DNA of 64,000 nucleotides, from the NCBI GenBank assembly GCA_011947345.1, contig JAAVTG010000685.1, forward strand, positions 20,462 to 84,461, written 5' to 3'. The stretch comes from Phytophthora quininea. Taxonomy: Eukaryota; Oomycota; Peronosporomycetes; Peronosporales; Peronosporaceae. Made by a program: the position numbers and the translations under genes. Under the pieces are notes generated by a model. It was not told where the DNA came from and did not search any database. It was given only the letters and a program-made list of their open reading frames with translations. Below, in pieces: positions 44,511 through 55,609 of the stretch (position 1 is its first letter; each line of letters opens with the position of its first letter).

Positions 44511-45150
44511 TATTTTCTCGATTATCACCGGTTAGCGCTCAGGGCGAGCACGGCATCAGCCCAACTGACCGGGTAGTACCAGGCGGCTCCGGTTGCCAAT
44601 CCTGCCACTCATATCCAGAGCTACCTACATGCAGGAGCTAACAGGATGGCTATCTTACTATGCACATGAGCGGGTGACTCGCTTCAGTTTCCCGTCAATA
44701 CCTCGTCATACCGGGTAGCATCGGTGCGGCGAAGCTTTACAGTCAGTCCTTGGTCGGGTCGGATCCATTGCCTCGTGTGGAGGATGCTGGATCCCTTACA
44801 TCGTTTGCGGCAACCTATGACGGTGCCCCTTGGTGGGTTGCGCACTTGGTCGCTCGCCAGTGCGTGCGGAACTCTTGATCACTAGTTATTCGACCCGTAC
44901 TTGCTGTGGCGCATTGTCGTCTTCTTGCTTCTCCCGGTAGCCCGATACAGGAACTAGTATTGCTCAGGCCACCGTTCTTGTTCTCGTCGCGTGCTCAGCA
45001 TCGATATCTGCGATACCTGACACCACAGCGTGACCAAGTTGTCGGCCGTGGTCCCGGACACGGGTGCCGCAGAAGTCTTTGTTTGTGATGCATTCAGTCT
45101 CTATCAGTCCGATCGCCCTTGGATGCGTGTGAGGACAGAACGGTCGGGTA
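44511..45150. other. No recognisable gene
   Basis: Short open frames only. The sequence between the effector relic and the MULE terminus shows no family features that I can name. Confidence 0.4.
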
Positions 45151-47270
45151 GATTTTTTTCGGGTCGAATACTGGTCTGGTCGGGTAGTTTGGTCTGGTAT
45201 TAAAAACTTTGGAGTGGGTGGGGTATAAGCTCGCGTGGTTGATCTTAGCATGCATGCGATTCAGTGAAGAGTTTAAATGCGATCATGCAGCAGCGGCAGT
45301 AGTGCTTAATGTGCATGCGATCGAGTGGAGAGATTGCGTGCGATCTTGCAGCAACCGTGTGAGAACGCTATAATTAAGTGAATGAAGCGTGAGTGTTCCA
45401 GGCACTTCCACCACTCGTTTAGTGGTCACTACGCAGCCACCTACCGGCTTTCCGTCTCCAGCTCGCGCGCAAGAACCTCAAACGTTTAGCTATAGCTTGG
45501 CACTCGACCTCGCATCGAGCTGCTAATGGCGGTTGTCCTCGTGGTGTGTCTGGATCCCGGTCGACACCTAAAAAGCGAAGAAGTCCAGGAAGAAAACGGT
45601 GCTCCATCACGGGAGATTTAGATACGCTCGTGCTTGGGCCTCAACGCGGAAAATAACCTTCCGCTGCAGTTTCTACCGTCGTCGCTCAAAATGCAAAGCT
45701 CAGCTTTGCATCAGACCGGACGTACGCGGCTACGAGCTTGTGAACACCAACACCTGCGTCATTCGCAGTCAAGATGATCAATCAGAAGTTGTTGACGTGA
45801 CTCGTCGCATGAAGGAACTGGTGGAAGAGCTGGCGCTGAATGATCTACACCTGCTCCGGATATTTGGCGCGCCACTAGCACAGAACTCTACCCAGAGGAC
45901 GGTGTCATTCGCATTGGCCTTACCGAAGAACAAGTCGTCCGTCAGGTGTACCGCTTGCGCCGCAAGCACTACGGCTCACAACTGCTAGGAATGGTCGAAG
46001 TTCCTCCGCTCTCAATGGTTCAAGACAAGAACCTGTCGTTCTTCCAGTTTCACATATCACGGCCCAACACGGATCCTACCTTGAAGCCCGAGCGAGTCAT
46101 TGGCTGGGCGCATCCCGAGCTCCGCCAGTTGCTTATGTGCCATGGCGTATCCATCTTCATCGATGGCACCTTCCGCTGTGTACCTCGTGGGTTCAAGCAA
46201 TGCACGATTGTCGTGGTACACGATCGAGCGACGGAGCTGTATGTGCCCGTTTACTTCTTTCTGTGCACGAGTAAGCACAGTGATATGTATTTCGACGTCC
46301 TGGAGTTGATATACAGGGACACGGGCGAGAAGCTCGCTCCTGCAGAGATCGTGTGAGATTTTGAGCAGCCATTGATCGACGCTGCTCAAAAAGAGTTCCC
46401 AAACGCTGAGATTATCGGGTGTCTCTTTCACCTAAAGCAAGCCATCCAGTACTCACATGCAAAATGGGCCGGCTTCTGGGCCTACTTCCGCTCAACTTGG
46501 CTGGGGATGTACCACGTCGAGGAGTGGAATGTACACGGGCTGAGAAACGATCTTTTCGCCCGCACAAATAACCCACTCGAGCGCTTTCACCGAGAGCTAA
46601 ACAACTCGTTCCCAACTTCCCACCCAAGCATCGTCACTTTTGTATCAGTGATCCGACGTATTTCTCAGAGGTACGTGAAGAAACTCAGTGACGTTGCTGT
46701 AGGCCACCACGAAGAAGAATGCTAAAACACCTAAGCGCAAGGGGGGTCGTAAAAGTAAGTCGAAGGAACAGCAGCCTGCGGACCTCTGGTACGAGCTTCC
46801 AGAGCCGATCGACTTCGACTCCTTTGAGGGTCTATCCGAGGAAGAAGACAGTGAAAACTGTGTTGCTGTTGAGCCGTCCAGCAGTGAGAGCAGCGACGAC
46901 GAGGGGCCGAGCGGTGCCAGCGACGATCCAAGTGTTATCGGCAATGGCGACAATTCAAGCGGTGGTAGCATGCAGGCGAGCTCTAGCAGCCCGAACGAGG
47001 AAAGAAACTCCGTCGACACCGCATACCCTGACGACTACTTTCCCGACGTCTCCTACGAATACGACGGAGAAGTGGATAACAGTGAGCAGGACGATGATGT
47101 GGTGGATGCAGCGTCGTTGTAGGCGGCGCTACTGCAGGACGGCTAAGCTCGCTGTAATACACCTTGAATTCATTTCATACTAAGTAGCTTTGGTCGGGAC
47201 CGCGTGTTTTGGTCGGGGTTCTGAGCAGACCAAGTTAGCCGACCAGACCAGTATTCGACCCGAAAAAATC
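45151..47270 (+). mobile_element. MULE with terminal inverted repeats
   Basis: Bases 45,151-45,183 and 47,239-47,270 are inverted repeats of about 32 bases (GATTTTTTTCGGGTCGAATA... against its complement, one base different in the T run). They bracket a MULE transposase gene in the plus orientation. GGTCGGG strings extend the similarity on the inner sides. The 9-bp target duplication typical of MULEs was not identified. Confidence 0.7.
45599..47122 (+). pseudogene. MULE transposase with acidic C-terminal tail
   Basis: An N-terminal basic Cys-containing region (RCSFYRRRSKCKAQLCI), typical of FLYWCH/FAR1-type fingers, precedes the DDE core. The core has GVSIFIDGTFRCVPRGF (first acid), then DFEQPLIDAAQKEFP and IGCLFHLKQAI (second acid and C/H motif), and NNPLERFHRELN (third acid). 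After 46,725 another frame encodes a strongly acidic Ser/Asp/Glu-rich tail to the TAG at 47,122. Breaks occur near 45,930 (frameshift), at 46,354 (TGA in place of the codon before DFEQP) and at about 46,722. No SWIM finger was found, unlike the MULE at 611-2132, so it is a different family. Confidence 0.75.
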
Positions 47271-47425
47271 TTCCTTCCTATTCGCCCCGTCATCCGTCCC
47301 GTCATCTGCATCCCATAAACTTATGCTTGGCTCGTTGATTTGACTGTTGTACACTGGTAGTTCGTACTCTACTCAAGCCAAGTCTCCCGCGTGTTGCGCG
47401 TATTATAGCGGTAGTGTAGATCTCT

Positions 47426-47924
47426 CTACTCAGATCTCCCTGCCGCATTCAGCGTCGAGATAACATCATTCTTGGACATGGCGTGCTTGTTCCAAGCGTT
47501 GAACACTTTGACTCGGTGGTTGCCATCCTGAAGCATCTTGTTGAGCACCGGTTCGAGGTCTGGAGACAACGTAAACGACTTGCCAGTTTTGCCGCTTCGT
47601 GTCGCACTGCGACCGCTTCCTTGAGGACTCTGACGATGTGCGAGTCTGTTTCTAATTGGTTCTTGAGTTGGGTTTTTGTAAGCGGTTGTGGCTTGCTTTG
47701 CTTTGACCAGTGACGTCTTCAATTTACTTCCTCGCTCGAGGATCTTTTCGATACCAAAGAGTGACAGTCAATCTTCATTCGTCTTGTCGCCGATAGTTTG
47801 CAGTAAATGCTTCCCGTCATCGAGTACTTTTAACACTCGAGGTCTTGGAATCAGCAACACTTGATAACAATTGTACTGCCAACAACACAATTGCTACAAG
47901 CACAAAAGTGGCGGTGGAACGCAT
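47426..47924 (-). pseudogene. Effector pseudogene with intact signal peptide
   Basis: The ATG at 47,924 opens a clear signal peptide (MRSTATFVLVAIVLLAVQLL, then SSVADS). The frame stops 14 codons later. In a neighbouring frame RVLKVLDDGKHLLQ and TNED occupy the positions of RXLR and EER motifs. Another frame gives NQLETDSHIVRVLKEAV, and the frame 47,722-47,426 gives LEPVLNKMLQDGNHRVKVF and NAWNKHAMSKNDVISTL, the W-motif block. At least three breaks make this non-functional unless several are base-call errors. Confidence 0.6.
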
Positions 47925-48573
47925 CAAGGTGACACTTTGAGAGAGCATTTATCGCATGTGGTCCCATAATCTTGTTGTTGTTGTGGAGTGTGTTAAACGA
48001 AATATTTCTCTGACAGCAAGGCGTTGATTTAACTAAAACACTACGGTACGCGCAAAAAATGCTGTTTCCACTCACATGACCTTTTGACCCAAGTCTTGCA
48101 GGTGCGTCGAATAGCGGTAGTATAAATCGCTAAACTCGTTTTTCTTTTCAGCATTGACAGTGGTCCAGACTTTGTGTTGGGTGACTCCACCTTTCGCCCA
48201 CGCATTAAACACCTTGACCAGGTAGTTTTCGCTTTGGTTCATCTTTTGCAGCACGGGCACGAGGTCTAGATGGAGCTGGAAAGTTTTACCAAGCACAGCC
48301 GCTGTGTCCTCCGCTTTGGCAGCTTTTCTAAAAACTTTAACGAGGTAGTCGTCACTCTGCAATAATTTGTTGAGTGTCAATTCGGCTCGCGCTTGGTTTG
48401 CCATTGCTTGGGCATGCTTGGCTGCTGCTCGCGCTTTCTGAGCTTCTGGACTGAGTCTCAAAGCTCCTTCCGTGAAGAATTTCTTCAAACCGGACATTGA
48501 AAGCCTCTCTTCTCCATTTATCTTGGCGGTCCTGTCTGAATTGTCTCGTAGACATTTGCCACAGTTGGTGGGC

Positions 48574-49144
48574 TGTGACGGAATTGCCGTCAGCGACAAC
48601 ATGTTGCAGACGACAACCCCGACAATACGTTTTGAGACTATCCAGATTATGCTGGATAGCTGGCTATCTTTATGGTAGTAAACATACATACATAAAGCGT
48701 TCCTATTGGTCGAGGGCTTCAAGTTCAAGATTACACCTTCTAGGTGTCTCAAGAACGTTCTATAATCTTTACTCTGATTGACTCAAATTCTACGGATTTA
48801 AAAGAATCCAGTTATTGATGGATTCTTGATTATGGGACGTATCAAGAAGATTCAAGATTCGAGCTACGTTTCCAGTTAGGAGCTGTTCATTGATAGATCT
48901 AGGATTTCATATGGACTTAGAGAATTGATAGGCTTTAGGATGGGAACTGGATTTCCCTTTGCGTTTCCCCAACGCGCGCTAGCAAGATAAACCCGCCAGA
49001 TCAATCTCACTTCTCAATTCTTCTTCCAGGGCCAAGGCGCCTCCTCCAGCTGCGCCACCGCCAGTCTCCGCCGTTCGCCGTCTCCGCCAACTCGTCGCCG
49101 CCGCCGTCTCGCCCCAACGCTCCTCGCCCGCGCTACGTGTTACA
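48574..49144 (+). repeat. 5' LTR of gypsy element 1
   Basis: 571 bases, TG...CA ends, matching the 3' LTR. The last third is a CG-rich pyrimidine block (CGCCGCCGCCGTCTCG). Confidence 0.92.
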
Positions 49145-49508
49145 TGGTAGCACTTGTTGGTCCAGCTTCGGGGTTCAAGTGCAAGAGTTCAAGACCAAGA
49201 GGTTTCTCGTGGCCACATACGTGGGAAGCGAGCTTACCTGTAGCTAATAGAGCCAGCCACATCGTGGGGAAGCTCTGGGCTGCGAACGTGCTGTTAAACT
49301 CGGTGCGCTCTTTGTGAGTCGTGCGCACAACACACTGTGTGGCTTGTGGTGCCTTTTGGTATCACTTAGGGGGCTTTAGTCTCCGCCTAGAACAGTCGTG
49401 CTGCACGCTCCCTAGCTGCGTAGGGTTGCCACCAGAAGTCGGTTAAGTGCTAGGGCGCCTGCATCGTATCTGCTAACGCGGATCATCGGTGTAGAAGCAA
49501 ACGGTCCC

Positions 49509-49941
49509 TTGCTACCCGGTGGTAATTCCTTGCCTCACCTCTCACTGGTACATGACCCGATTCAAAAGGGCCACAGTCAACGCAACACTAAGCCGAGCAA
49601 GCGGAACGTCAAAGTAACCTCGACGTCTACGCCACAACCCGCTCCTCAGCCGATTGCTGCAATTGACACCAGTCTATTCTGCCTCCCGGAAAAGGCGGAA
49701 AAGTTCGCAGAGTTGCAACTCGATCTCCTCAACCAAGTCAAAAAGACTAAGAGGATTATCGCTCGGTTCCGCAAAGACACTTTTGGATTAAGGACCTTGA
49801 GATCGAGCAGCAAGTCGACCGCCTGTTAAACTCAGCGAACTACTGCCTTCTAGACTGTGAAGATCGCATAGCGGCAAAGCTAAATCGCGTGATCCGTGTA
49901 AAGCTGACCAAGACTAGCCCAGAAAAGCGTAAAACGAATTG
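49509..49941 (+). CDS. Extra ORF between LTR and gag, coiled-coil-like
   Basis: Frame 49,509-49,829 contains LPEKAEKFAELQLDLLNQVKKTKRI. One base missing in the T run 49,781-49,784 shifts it to a frame with LEIEQQVDRLLNSANYCLLD and a basic end (SPEKRKTN) stopping at 49,941. The heptad-like Leu spacing suggests a coiled coil. Gypsy elements usually place gag first, so the role of this protein is unknown. It could be a matrix-like gag N-terminus or an accessory protein. No homologue is recognised. 49,145-49,508 is the leader. Confidence 0.45.
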
Positions 49942-50020
49942 AGTTAGTTCTCTTCTAATTTTTGGCCTCAAAGTTTGGGTTTTGGAGAAGTTTTAAGGAG
50001 TGCTGAGAAGTCCAGCTATC

Positions 50021-50967
50021 ATGGCCACTAGAAGAGGTCGTGGAGCTGAGCACCCATCACCGAACCCTCGTCCTCGCCAACAAAGCAGAGCAAATGCGGC
50101 GAGTGACGCTGAGGCTACCCGTCCGGCTACACGTCCAAGTACACGCAATAATCAGGCTGAGTCACCCCTACAGCCGCTGCTGCTGCCCAAGCTCCTTCGG
50201 GACCGGACACGATGTCCATGCAGCAATTGCTATTGTATATAACACAACAGCAGCAACAGTATCAAGCACAGATGCAAGCACAAATGCAGCAGGCGAATGA
50301 ACGCTTCGAGTTTCTCGTCGCGTCCAGAGGTGATCACAAGAAGAAGGACCCTCCTGTTTATGAGGGAAAGTATGGCGAAGACATTGAGCTATGGATCTTT
50401 GCCACGGAACAGTACTACGCCAACAAACGCCAGTTAATGGAAGCAGAGTCGTCAGATTTTGTGACGCTAATATCCAGCAACCTGGGCAAGTCCGTGTTGA
50501 ATTGGTATCGTGCCTTTATAGCGGACTGTGAGCGTGTGAATGTTCACAAGACGTGGTCACTGTTCAAGAGCCAGTTGCGTACGCGCTTCAGGCCTAAGGA
50601 CTTTGAATATGACCTTCGCGAGCGTATGTTTCACTTGAAGCAAAAGGAGACAATTCATGAGTATGTCTCCAAATTCCAAGACTTGTTGTCTCAGACAGAG
50701 TTGGATATCAGTGAACTGGAGAAGCGTTTCTTTTTCCAGAACGGACTACGCGAAGAAACAGCGAAGAAGATCAAGGAAAAAAGTCCTGGTACGCTACAAG
50801 AGGCTATTGAAATTGCCTCTAACTTCGAGTTTGCACATTACTCGGGGAAACCACCTCGAGCTCCGTCCAAGCAACCTACAGGAAAGGATGCATCAAGTTC
50901 TCGTCCACACAAGCAGAAGCAACAATCAGCGAAACGATCTGAGAAGAAGGGCAAGAAGGACGACTAG
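50021..50967 (+). CDS. Gag capsid protein of gypsy element 1
   Basis: It starts at the ATG 50,021 (ATRRGRGAEHP) and shifts frame near the C run at 50,165. The main frame has a Gln-rich coiled coil (QQQQQYQAQMQAQMQQ), then the retrotrans-gag core (YEGKYGEDIELWIFATEQYY, LNWYRAFIADC, FKSQLRTRFRP, FHLKQKETIHEYVSKFQDLL). It ends in a basic tail before TAG at 50,965. The zinc knuckle follows after that stop, in the same frame. Confidence 0.82.
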
Positions 50968-51417
50968 ACGAAGACAGCTACGTGCAACAATTGTGGGGAG
51001 AAGGGACATATCTCGCCGCAGTGCAAGAAGCCTAAAAGTAAAGAGGCTAATCGCTTTATGAGCGGATCGGTGTATGCAATTCTCGAAGTCGAAGCTCAAG
51101 CGTACAAGGATGAAGATCAGAAGGAAGAAGTCTCTATCTTCATCGACAATGGAAGTAGCCTTAACGGCGTGACCGAAGAATTGGTCAAGAAACTCGAACT
51201 GGAAGTCACAGAGCACGAACTTATGCAAGTCGACTTAGGGTATGATCAAATCGTCCATCGTCGCCGTCGCACTGTTGACATTAACTTAGCCATTCCTGGC
51301 TTTCCAGTTTCGTTGAAAACCTTCCAAGTTATGCCTGTTCCGGATAAGAAAGACGTCGTACTAGGTATGGTGTGGCTCCGTGAGCAGAACCCAGATATTA
51401 ACTGGGAAACGTTGTAA
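50968..51417 (+). CDS. Zinc knuckle and aspartic protease of gypsy element 1
   Basis: Immediately after the gag TAG the same frame encodes CNNCGEKGHISPQC, a perfect C-x2-C-x4-H-x4-C nucleocapsid knuckle. Then comes the retropepsin motif FIDNGSSLNGV and, near the end, DVVLGMVWLREQNPDINW, the usual protease C-terminus. It ends at TAA 51,415. Expression requires readthrough of TAG, or the TAG is a mutation. Confidence 0.82.
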   Translation, partial: TKTATCNNCGEKGHISPQCKKPKSKEANRFMSGSVYAILEVEAQAYKDEDQKEEVSIFIDNGSSLNGVTEELVKKLELEVTEHELMQVDLGYDQIVHRRRRTVDINLAIPGFPVSLKTFQVMPVPDKKDVVLGMVWLREQNPDINWETL

Positions 51418-51639
51418 ATCAATCCTCGCAATAATACAACAGCCAGTCCGACCAAATGTCCAGCAAGACGTGTAGCTGGAAGACGCTATGCTCGTTTGGA
51501 TAAAAGTCGCGAGATTTTCAACTTCTATCGCCATCACGGTCACCAAGGACGACACGGTTCTATGAAGATCATTTCGTCGAACCAGTTTCTTCGAATGCTT
51601 CGAAAGGACAAGGACATTGAAGCTGTATTCATGATCAAC

Positions 51640-53229
51640 CCCATGACTCCGAGAAGGCTGAACGCTTCAAGAGTCAAGGTTGGGAGGCTCTCAAGGACAA
51701 TCCTGCGTATCCAGTATTGCGCAAGTATGCGGACACAGTTTTCCGTACGGAACTTACTAATGAGACGCCACCGGTACGTGAAGGTATCGAGCATGAGATC
51801 CTGCTGAAACCTGGAACTCAGCCAGTTTCGGTGAAGCAGTGGCGCCAAAGTCCTGAGCAACGCCAGATTATACAAGACTGGACCAAAGAAATGGTCCAGG
51901 CAGGCATTATACGACCAAGTACGTCAGCTTTTAGTGCACCAACGTTCTGTGTGAAGAAGCCAGTTGGATGGCGTATCGTGCACGACTTTCGTCAGCTGAA
52001 TCTAGCGACAATCTTGCCAGCAATCCCAATGCCGCGGAAGGAAGATACCTTTGACGCGATGGCAGACAGCTTTTGGTATTCGTGCATGGATCTACTCTGG
52101 GGATATTACCAAGTCAAGCTAAGGGAATCCGATATACCCTTTACAGCGTTTTCGACTCCAGACGGTCTTTTTGAGTACCTCGTCACTCCCATGGGACTCA
52201 GTGGTAGTCCAGGAACGTTTAATCGCCTTTTACAGAAGGTTTTCCGGGATTTACGTGACGTGATGCGAATCTATTTCGACGACATCTATGTGTTCACTAA
52301 AAGTGAAGATGTCTCTGAGCACCTCGAGGCTTTGGATCGAGTGCTCAAGCGCTGTGAAGAGCAGAAGCTCTACATCAAGTTGTCCAAATGCCAGTTTTGC
52401 GTGGATGAAATTCCATGCCTGGGCGACTTCGTTGGGCGCAACGGTGTCCGTATGGACCCAGATAAGGTCAAGATCATTGCCGATTGGCCTATTCCAAAGA
52501 CAAAGAAGCAAATGGAAAGCTTCTTGGGGACAACTGTGTATGTCTCCAGATTCTGCAAGGATTTTGCTCAATTTGCAGGTCCTTTGCATGAAAGTATCAA
52601 GGGCAAACGGTCTCGTGAGCCAATCCAGCTCACTGAAGACCAATTGCGATGCTTTGAAGAACTCAAGCGTCGCTTATCGTCTCCACCTGTCTTCAAACTT
52701 CCTGATTTTCAAAGCCTTTTGGCATCAGGATGGACGCCTCGAACTTCGCGATCGGGGAGTCTTGTTTCAAAACGAGGGAGGGTTGGAACATCCAATTGCT
52801 TTTACTGGTCGAAAGATGAAACCCGCTGAGCTGAATTACCCAGTTCGCGAACAAGAGCTGCTCGCAATTATGCATGCTCTGAAGACATGGCGCGTCTATC
52901 TATTGGACAAGCCGTTTACTGTCGAAACCGACCACAAGAGTATTGAGATGATTCTGACACAGAAGACGACTAACCGAAGGATTGCCCGTTGGTTCAATGA
53001 ACTTGCTAAGTTCCAGCCACTATTCAAGTGGATTCCTGGAGAAACCAATACTGTAGCAGATGTGCTATCAAGAAAGCCAGACTTCGAGCACAAGGCCGCT
53101 CAAGTCAGCCTAAAAGAACTTCTTGAGTCTGCTCAAAACCGCGAAATTGTGGCGACGATGGTTGCCTCAAAGGTGACTGTCGCTCAATCAGCTAAGCAGA
53201 TGTACTCAAGGAAGAAGGAACTACTATAA
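51640..53229 (+). pseudogene. Reverse transcriptase-RNase H of gypsy element 1
   Basis: RT frame 51,717-52,829: FCVKKPVGWRIVHDFRQLN, CMDLLWGYYQVKL (motif A), LFEYLVTPMGLSGSPGTFN, YFDDIYVFTKS (motif C, F-D-D) and the thumb GDFVGRNGVRMDPDKV. RNase H follows in another frame: RMDASNFA, YPVREQELLAIMHAL, ETDHKSIEMI and NTVADVLSRKPDF. Breaks at the T run 52,706-52,709 and the G run 52,754-52,757 shift the frame at the RT/RNase H join, and the frame ends with TAA at 53,227. The catalytic acids are all present. The sequence between 51,418 and 51,716 is out of frame with both neighbours. Confidence 0.85.
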
Positions 53230-53259
53230 ATTATCAAATGTCTGAATGAAGGTGTCTCG

Positions 53260-54650
53260 ATGCCGCGATATTCAATCAACGACGGCGTCTTATACTATCA
53301 GACAGGCGAAGATGAGACTCCACGTTTATACATTCCAGACGACGAAGATCTCAAGAATCGCGTTATCTGTGAAAACCATGACTCAGTGTCAGCTGGCCAT
53401 CCTGGATATTATAAGACCTATTTGGCTGTTCGCGAAAAGTACTATTGGCCAAGAATGTCCAAGTATATCCAGCGCTATGTCAACACGTGTGAGATGTGTC
53501 AGCGCAACAAGGCTAGGCAAACAAAGCCACCAGGACTACTCCAATCGTTGGATGTTCCAAGAGGCAGATGGACTGATATATCCATGGATTTCATCGTGTC
53601 TCTTCCATCGACTAAAGAAGGATACAACTCGATTATGGTCATTGTTGATCGTTTGACCAAGCGAGCCAAGTTCATTGCAACTAAGACAACAGAAGATTCT
53701 ACGGAAATCGCAAACGTGTTCATGAAGAATTACGTCAAGGACCATGGCATTCCCAAGACCATTGTGTCCGATAGAGACACCAAGTTTACGTCTAAGTTTT
53801 GGCAAGCAACTATGACAGCTATGGGAACGCAGCACAAATTATCGTCTGCATTCCGATTCCAAACTGACGGACAAACGGAAAGAACAAACCGTTTCATTGG
53901 AGACTATCTCCGAGGTGTCGTTAGTCCAGCTCAAAATGACTGGAATGACTATCTCCACTTGGCAGAAATTGCCTACAATCGACGTGTACACTCTACGATA
54001 GGGATGTCACCGTTCGAAGCGGATCTAGGATATATACCCTACATGCCAGATGATTTGGCAGCAGATCCAGAGTTTAAGAAGTTGGAGAAATCAGCGCAAG
54101 AGTTTTTGCTTCGACAAGAAACTCTGCTCAAGATTGCACAAGATCGCATGAGCGAAGCGCAGGAGCGTATGAAGCATTACTACGACAAGAACAGACACGT
54201 GCAGGACTTTGAAGTCAACGATATGGTGCTGTTAGACGGAAAGAATATGGACATCCGTCACAAGGGATATGCCGAGTCGAAGAAGCTTGCTCCAAGATAC
54301 ATTGGACCGTTTCCAGTGTTGAAGAAGATCTCGAAGGATTCCTATGAGTTGGGATTATCGAAGGGATTGAAGATGCACCAGGTGTTTCACACATCACTAC
54401 TAAAACCGTACAAGAAGGACACCAATCGTAAGCAGAAGGTGAACAAAGTGGTGTTAGCCGATGGCTCCGAGGGACAACTCGTTGAGGCCGTAATTGGGCA
54501 TCGCAAGTACAAGGGAAACCTCAGTACAAGATTTGGTGGCTTGGCGAATCGAAGTCAGAGGCCACCTGGGAGCCCGTGGAGAATCTAAAGCAGATTCCCG
54601 GACTCATTGATCTCTATTGGAGAACCAAGAAGAGACCGAAGCCGTTTTCG
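53260..54650 (+). CDS. Integrase with chromodomain of gypsy element 1
   Basis: A 442-codon frame holds the H2C2 zinc finger (HDSVSAGHPGYYKTY...CEMCQRNKARQTKPP) and the DDE core, with SMDFIVSLP, IVSDRDTKFTSKFW and TDGQTERTNRF. The GPY/F module (YIGPFPVLKKI, HTSLLKPY) follows. A shift at the G run 54,513-54,515 then leads to QYKIWWLGESKSEATWEPVE, a chromodomain, up to a stop near 54,655. Chromodomains tether chromoviral integration to histone marks. It is almost complete apart from the one shift. Confidence 0.88.
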
Positions 54651-54678
54651 AAATAGGCGTCTTCTTGAAGAGAGGTCA

Positions 54679-55249
54679 TGTGACGGAATTGCCGTCAGCG
54701 ACAACATGTTGCAGACGACAACCCCGACAATACGTTTTGAGACTATCCAGATTATGCTGGATAGCTGGCTATCTTTATGGTAGTAAACATACATACATAA
54801 AGCGTTCCTATTGGTCGAGGGCTTCAAGTTCAAGATTACACCTTCTAGGTGTCTCAAGAACGTTCTATAATCTTTACTCTGATTGACTCAAATTCTACGG
54901 ATTTAAAAGAATCCAGTTATTGATGGATTCTTGATTATGGGACGTATCAAGAAGATTCAAGATTCGAGCTACGTTTCCAGTTAGGAGCTGTTCATTGATA
55001 GATCTAGGATTTCATATGGACTTAGAGAATTGATAGGCTTTAGGATGGGAACTGGATTTCCCTTTGCGTTTCCCCAACGCGCGCTAGCAAGATAAACCCG
55101 CCAGATCAATCTCACTTCTCAATTCTTCTTCCAGGGCCAAGGCGCCTCCTCCAGCTGCGCCACCGCCAGTCTCCGCCGTTCGCCGTCTCCGCCAACTCGT
55201 CGCCGCCGCCGTCTCGCCCCAACGCTCCTCGCCAGCGCTATGTGTTACA
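54679..55249 (+). repeat. 3' LTR of gypsy element 1
   Basis: 571 bases, near-identical to the 5' LTR. It ends TGTTACA, followed by the target duplication TGGGC at 55,250-55,254. Confidence 0.92.
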
Positions 55250-55352
55250 TGGGCACTGACGGGAACGTTCGAGTGCCGACTTGAACTGCCGTGACGGTAA
55301 TATTTGACAACAAGAAAACTGTTGCCAGCATGATGCAGTAGGATAACCACAT

Positions 55353-55609
55353 GGACGATTGGCCTACTTGTGGGCCGATGAAGAGAGTTCCGGAATGGCA
55401 CCAAACGAGGACGATTGCGGGAAAGGAAATCGAGAAGCTTCTTACGACTCTACGTACGCGTATTCACGCATCTGTTTGGAGCATCGGATTTGAGCTTGCG
55501 ATCAATGTCTCTAGACTTTGTATTGATATCCTTAGGTAGGCCGATCCCAATGATAATTTTCATCTCCGTTTACGTGGTACGAGTGAACGTATCGACGATA
55601 TTATGAACT
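55353..55609. promoter_or_regulatory. Upstream region of the split effector
   Basis: Immediately 5' of the effector ATG (minus strand), so the likely effector promoter. It is bounded on the other side by the stop of the next effector. No specific core motif could be assigned. Confidence 0.4.

Larger units (their letters stand above)
48574..55249 (+). mobile_element. Ty3/gypsy LTR retrotransposon, element 1 (chromovirus-like)
   Basis: 6,676-bp element with 571-bp LTRs (TGTGACGG...TGTTACA) at 48,574-49,144 and 54,679-55,249. The LTRs are almost identical (two differences seen near the 3' end). It is flanked by the perfect 5-bp duplication TGGGC. The primer-binding site starts TGGTAGCACTTGTTGG at 49,145, and a purine tract (GAAGAGAGG) precedes the 3' LTR. 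The coding order is an extra ORF, gag, protease, RT, RNase H, integrase and chromodomain, which is Ty3/gypsy order. It is a very young insertion. Confidence 0.92.
48072..55352 (-). pseudogene. RXLR/WY effector gene split by a gypsy element
   Basis: The 3' part (48,573-48,072) encodes NCGKCLRDNSDR (RXLR-like), NGEERLSM (EER), an Ala/Gln/Lys helix, SDDYLVKVFRKAAK, LDLVPVLQKMNQSENYLVKV, NAWAKGGVTQHKVW and DLYYRYSTHL (WY module). The 5' part lies beyond the retrotransposon, with an ATG at 55,352 and a hydrophobic signal peptide (about 20 residues, LATVFLLS core). The 5-bp duplication TGGGC flanks the element, and the two parts are in frame when one copy is counted (600 bases, 199 codons). Apart from the insertion no lesion is seen, so the gene was intact when hit. 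Upstream codons of the 48,752 open frame are LTR sequence and not native. Confidence 0.85.

Noticed and set aside
48574..48752. N-terminal 60 codons of the open frame ending at 48,072
   Set aside because: These codons lie within the 5' LTR, and the same peptide is encoded in the 3' LTR at 54,679-54,857. They are not the native start of the effector, which is at 55,352.
51540..52643. Minus-strand open frames across the gypsy RT
   Set aside because: They are complementary to conserved RT motifs and have no family resemblance, unlike the antisense ORF at 62,413-63,657, which lies outside pol.
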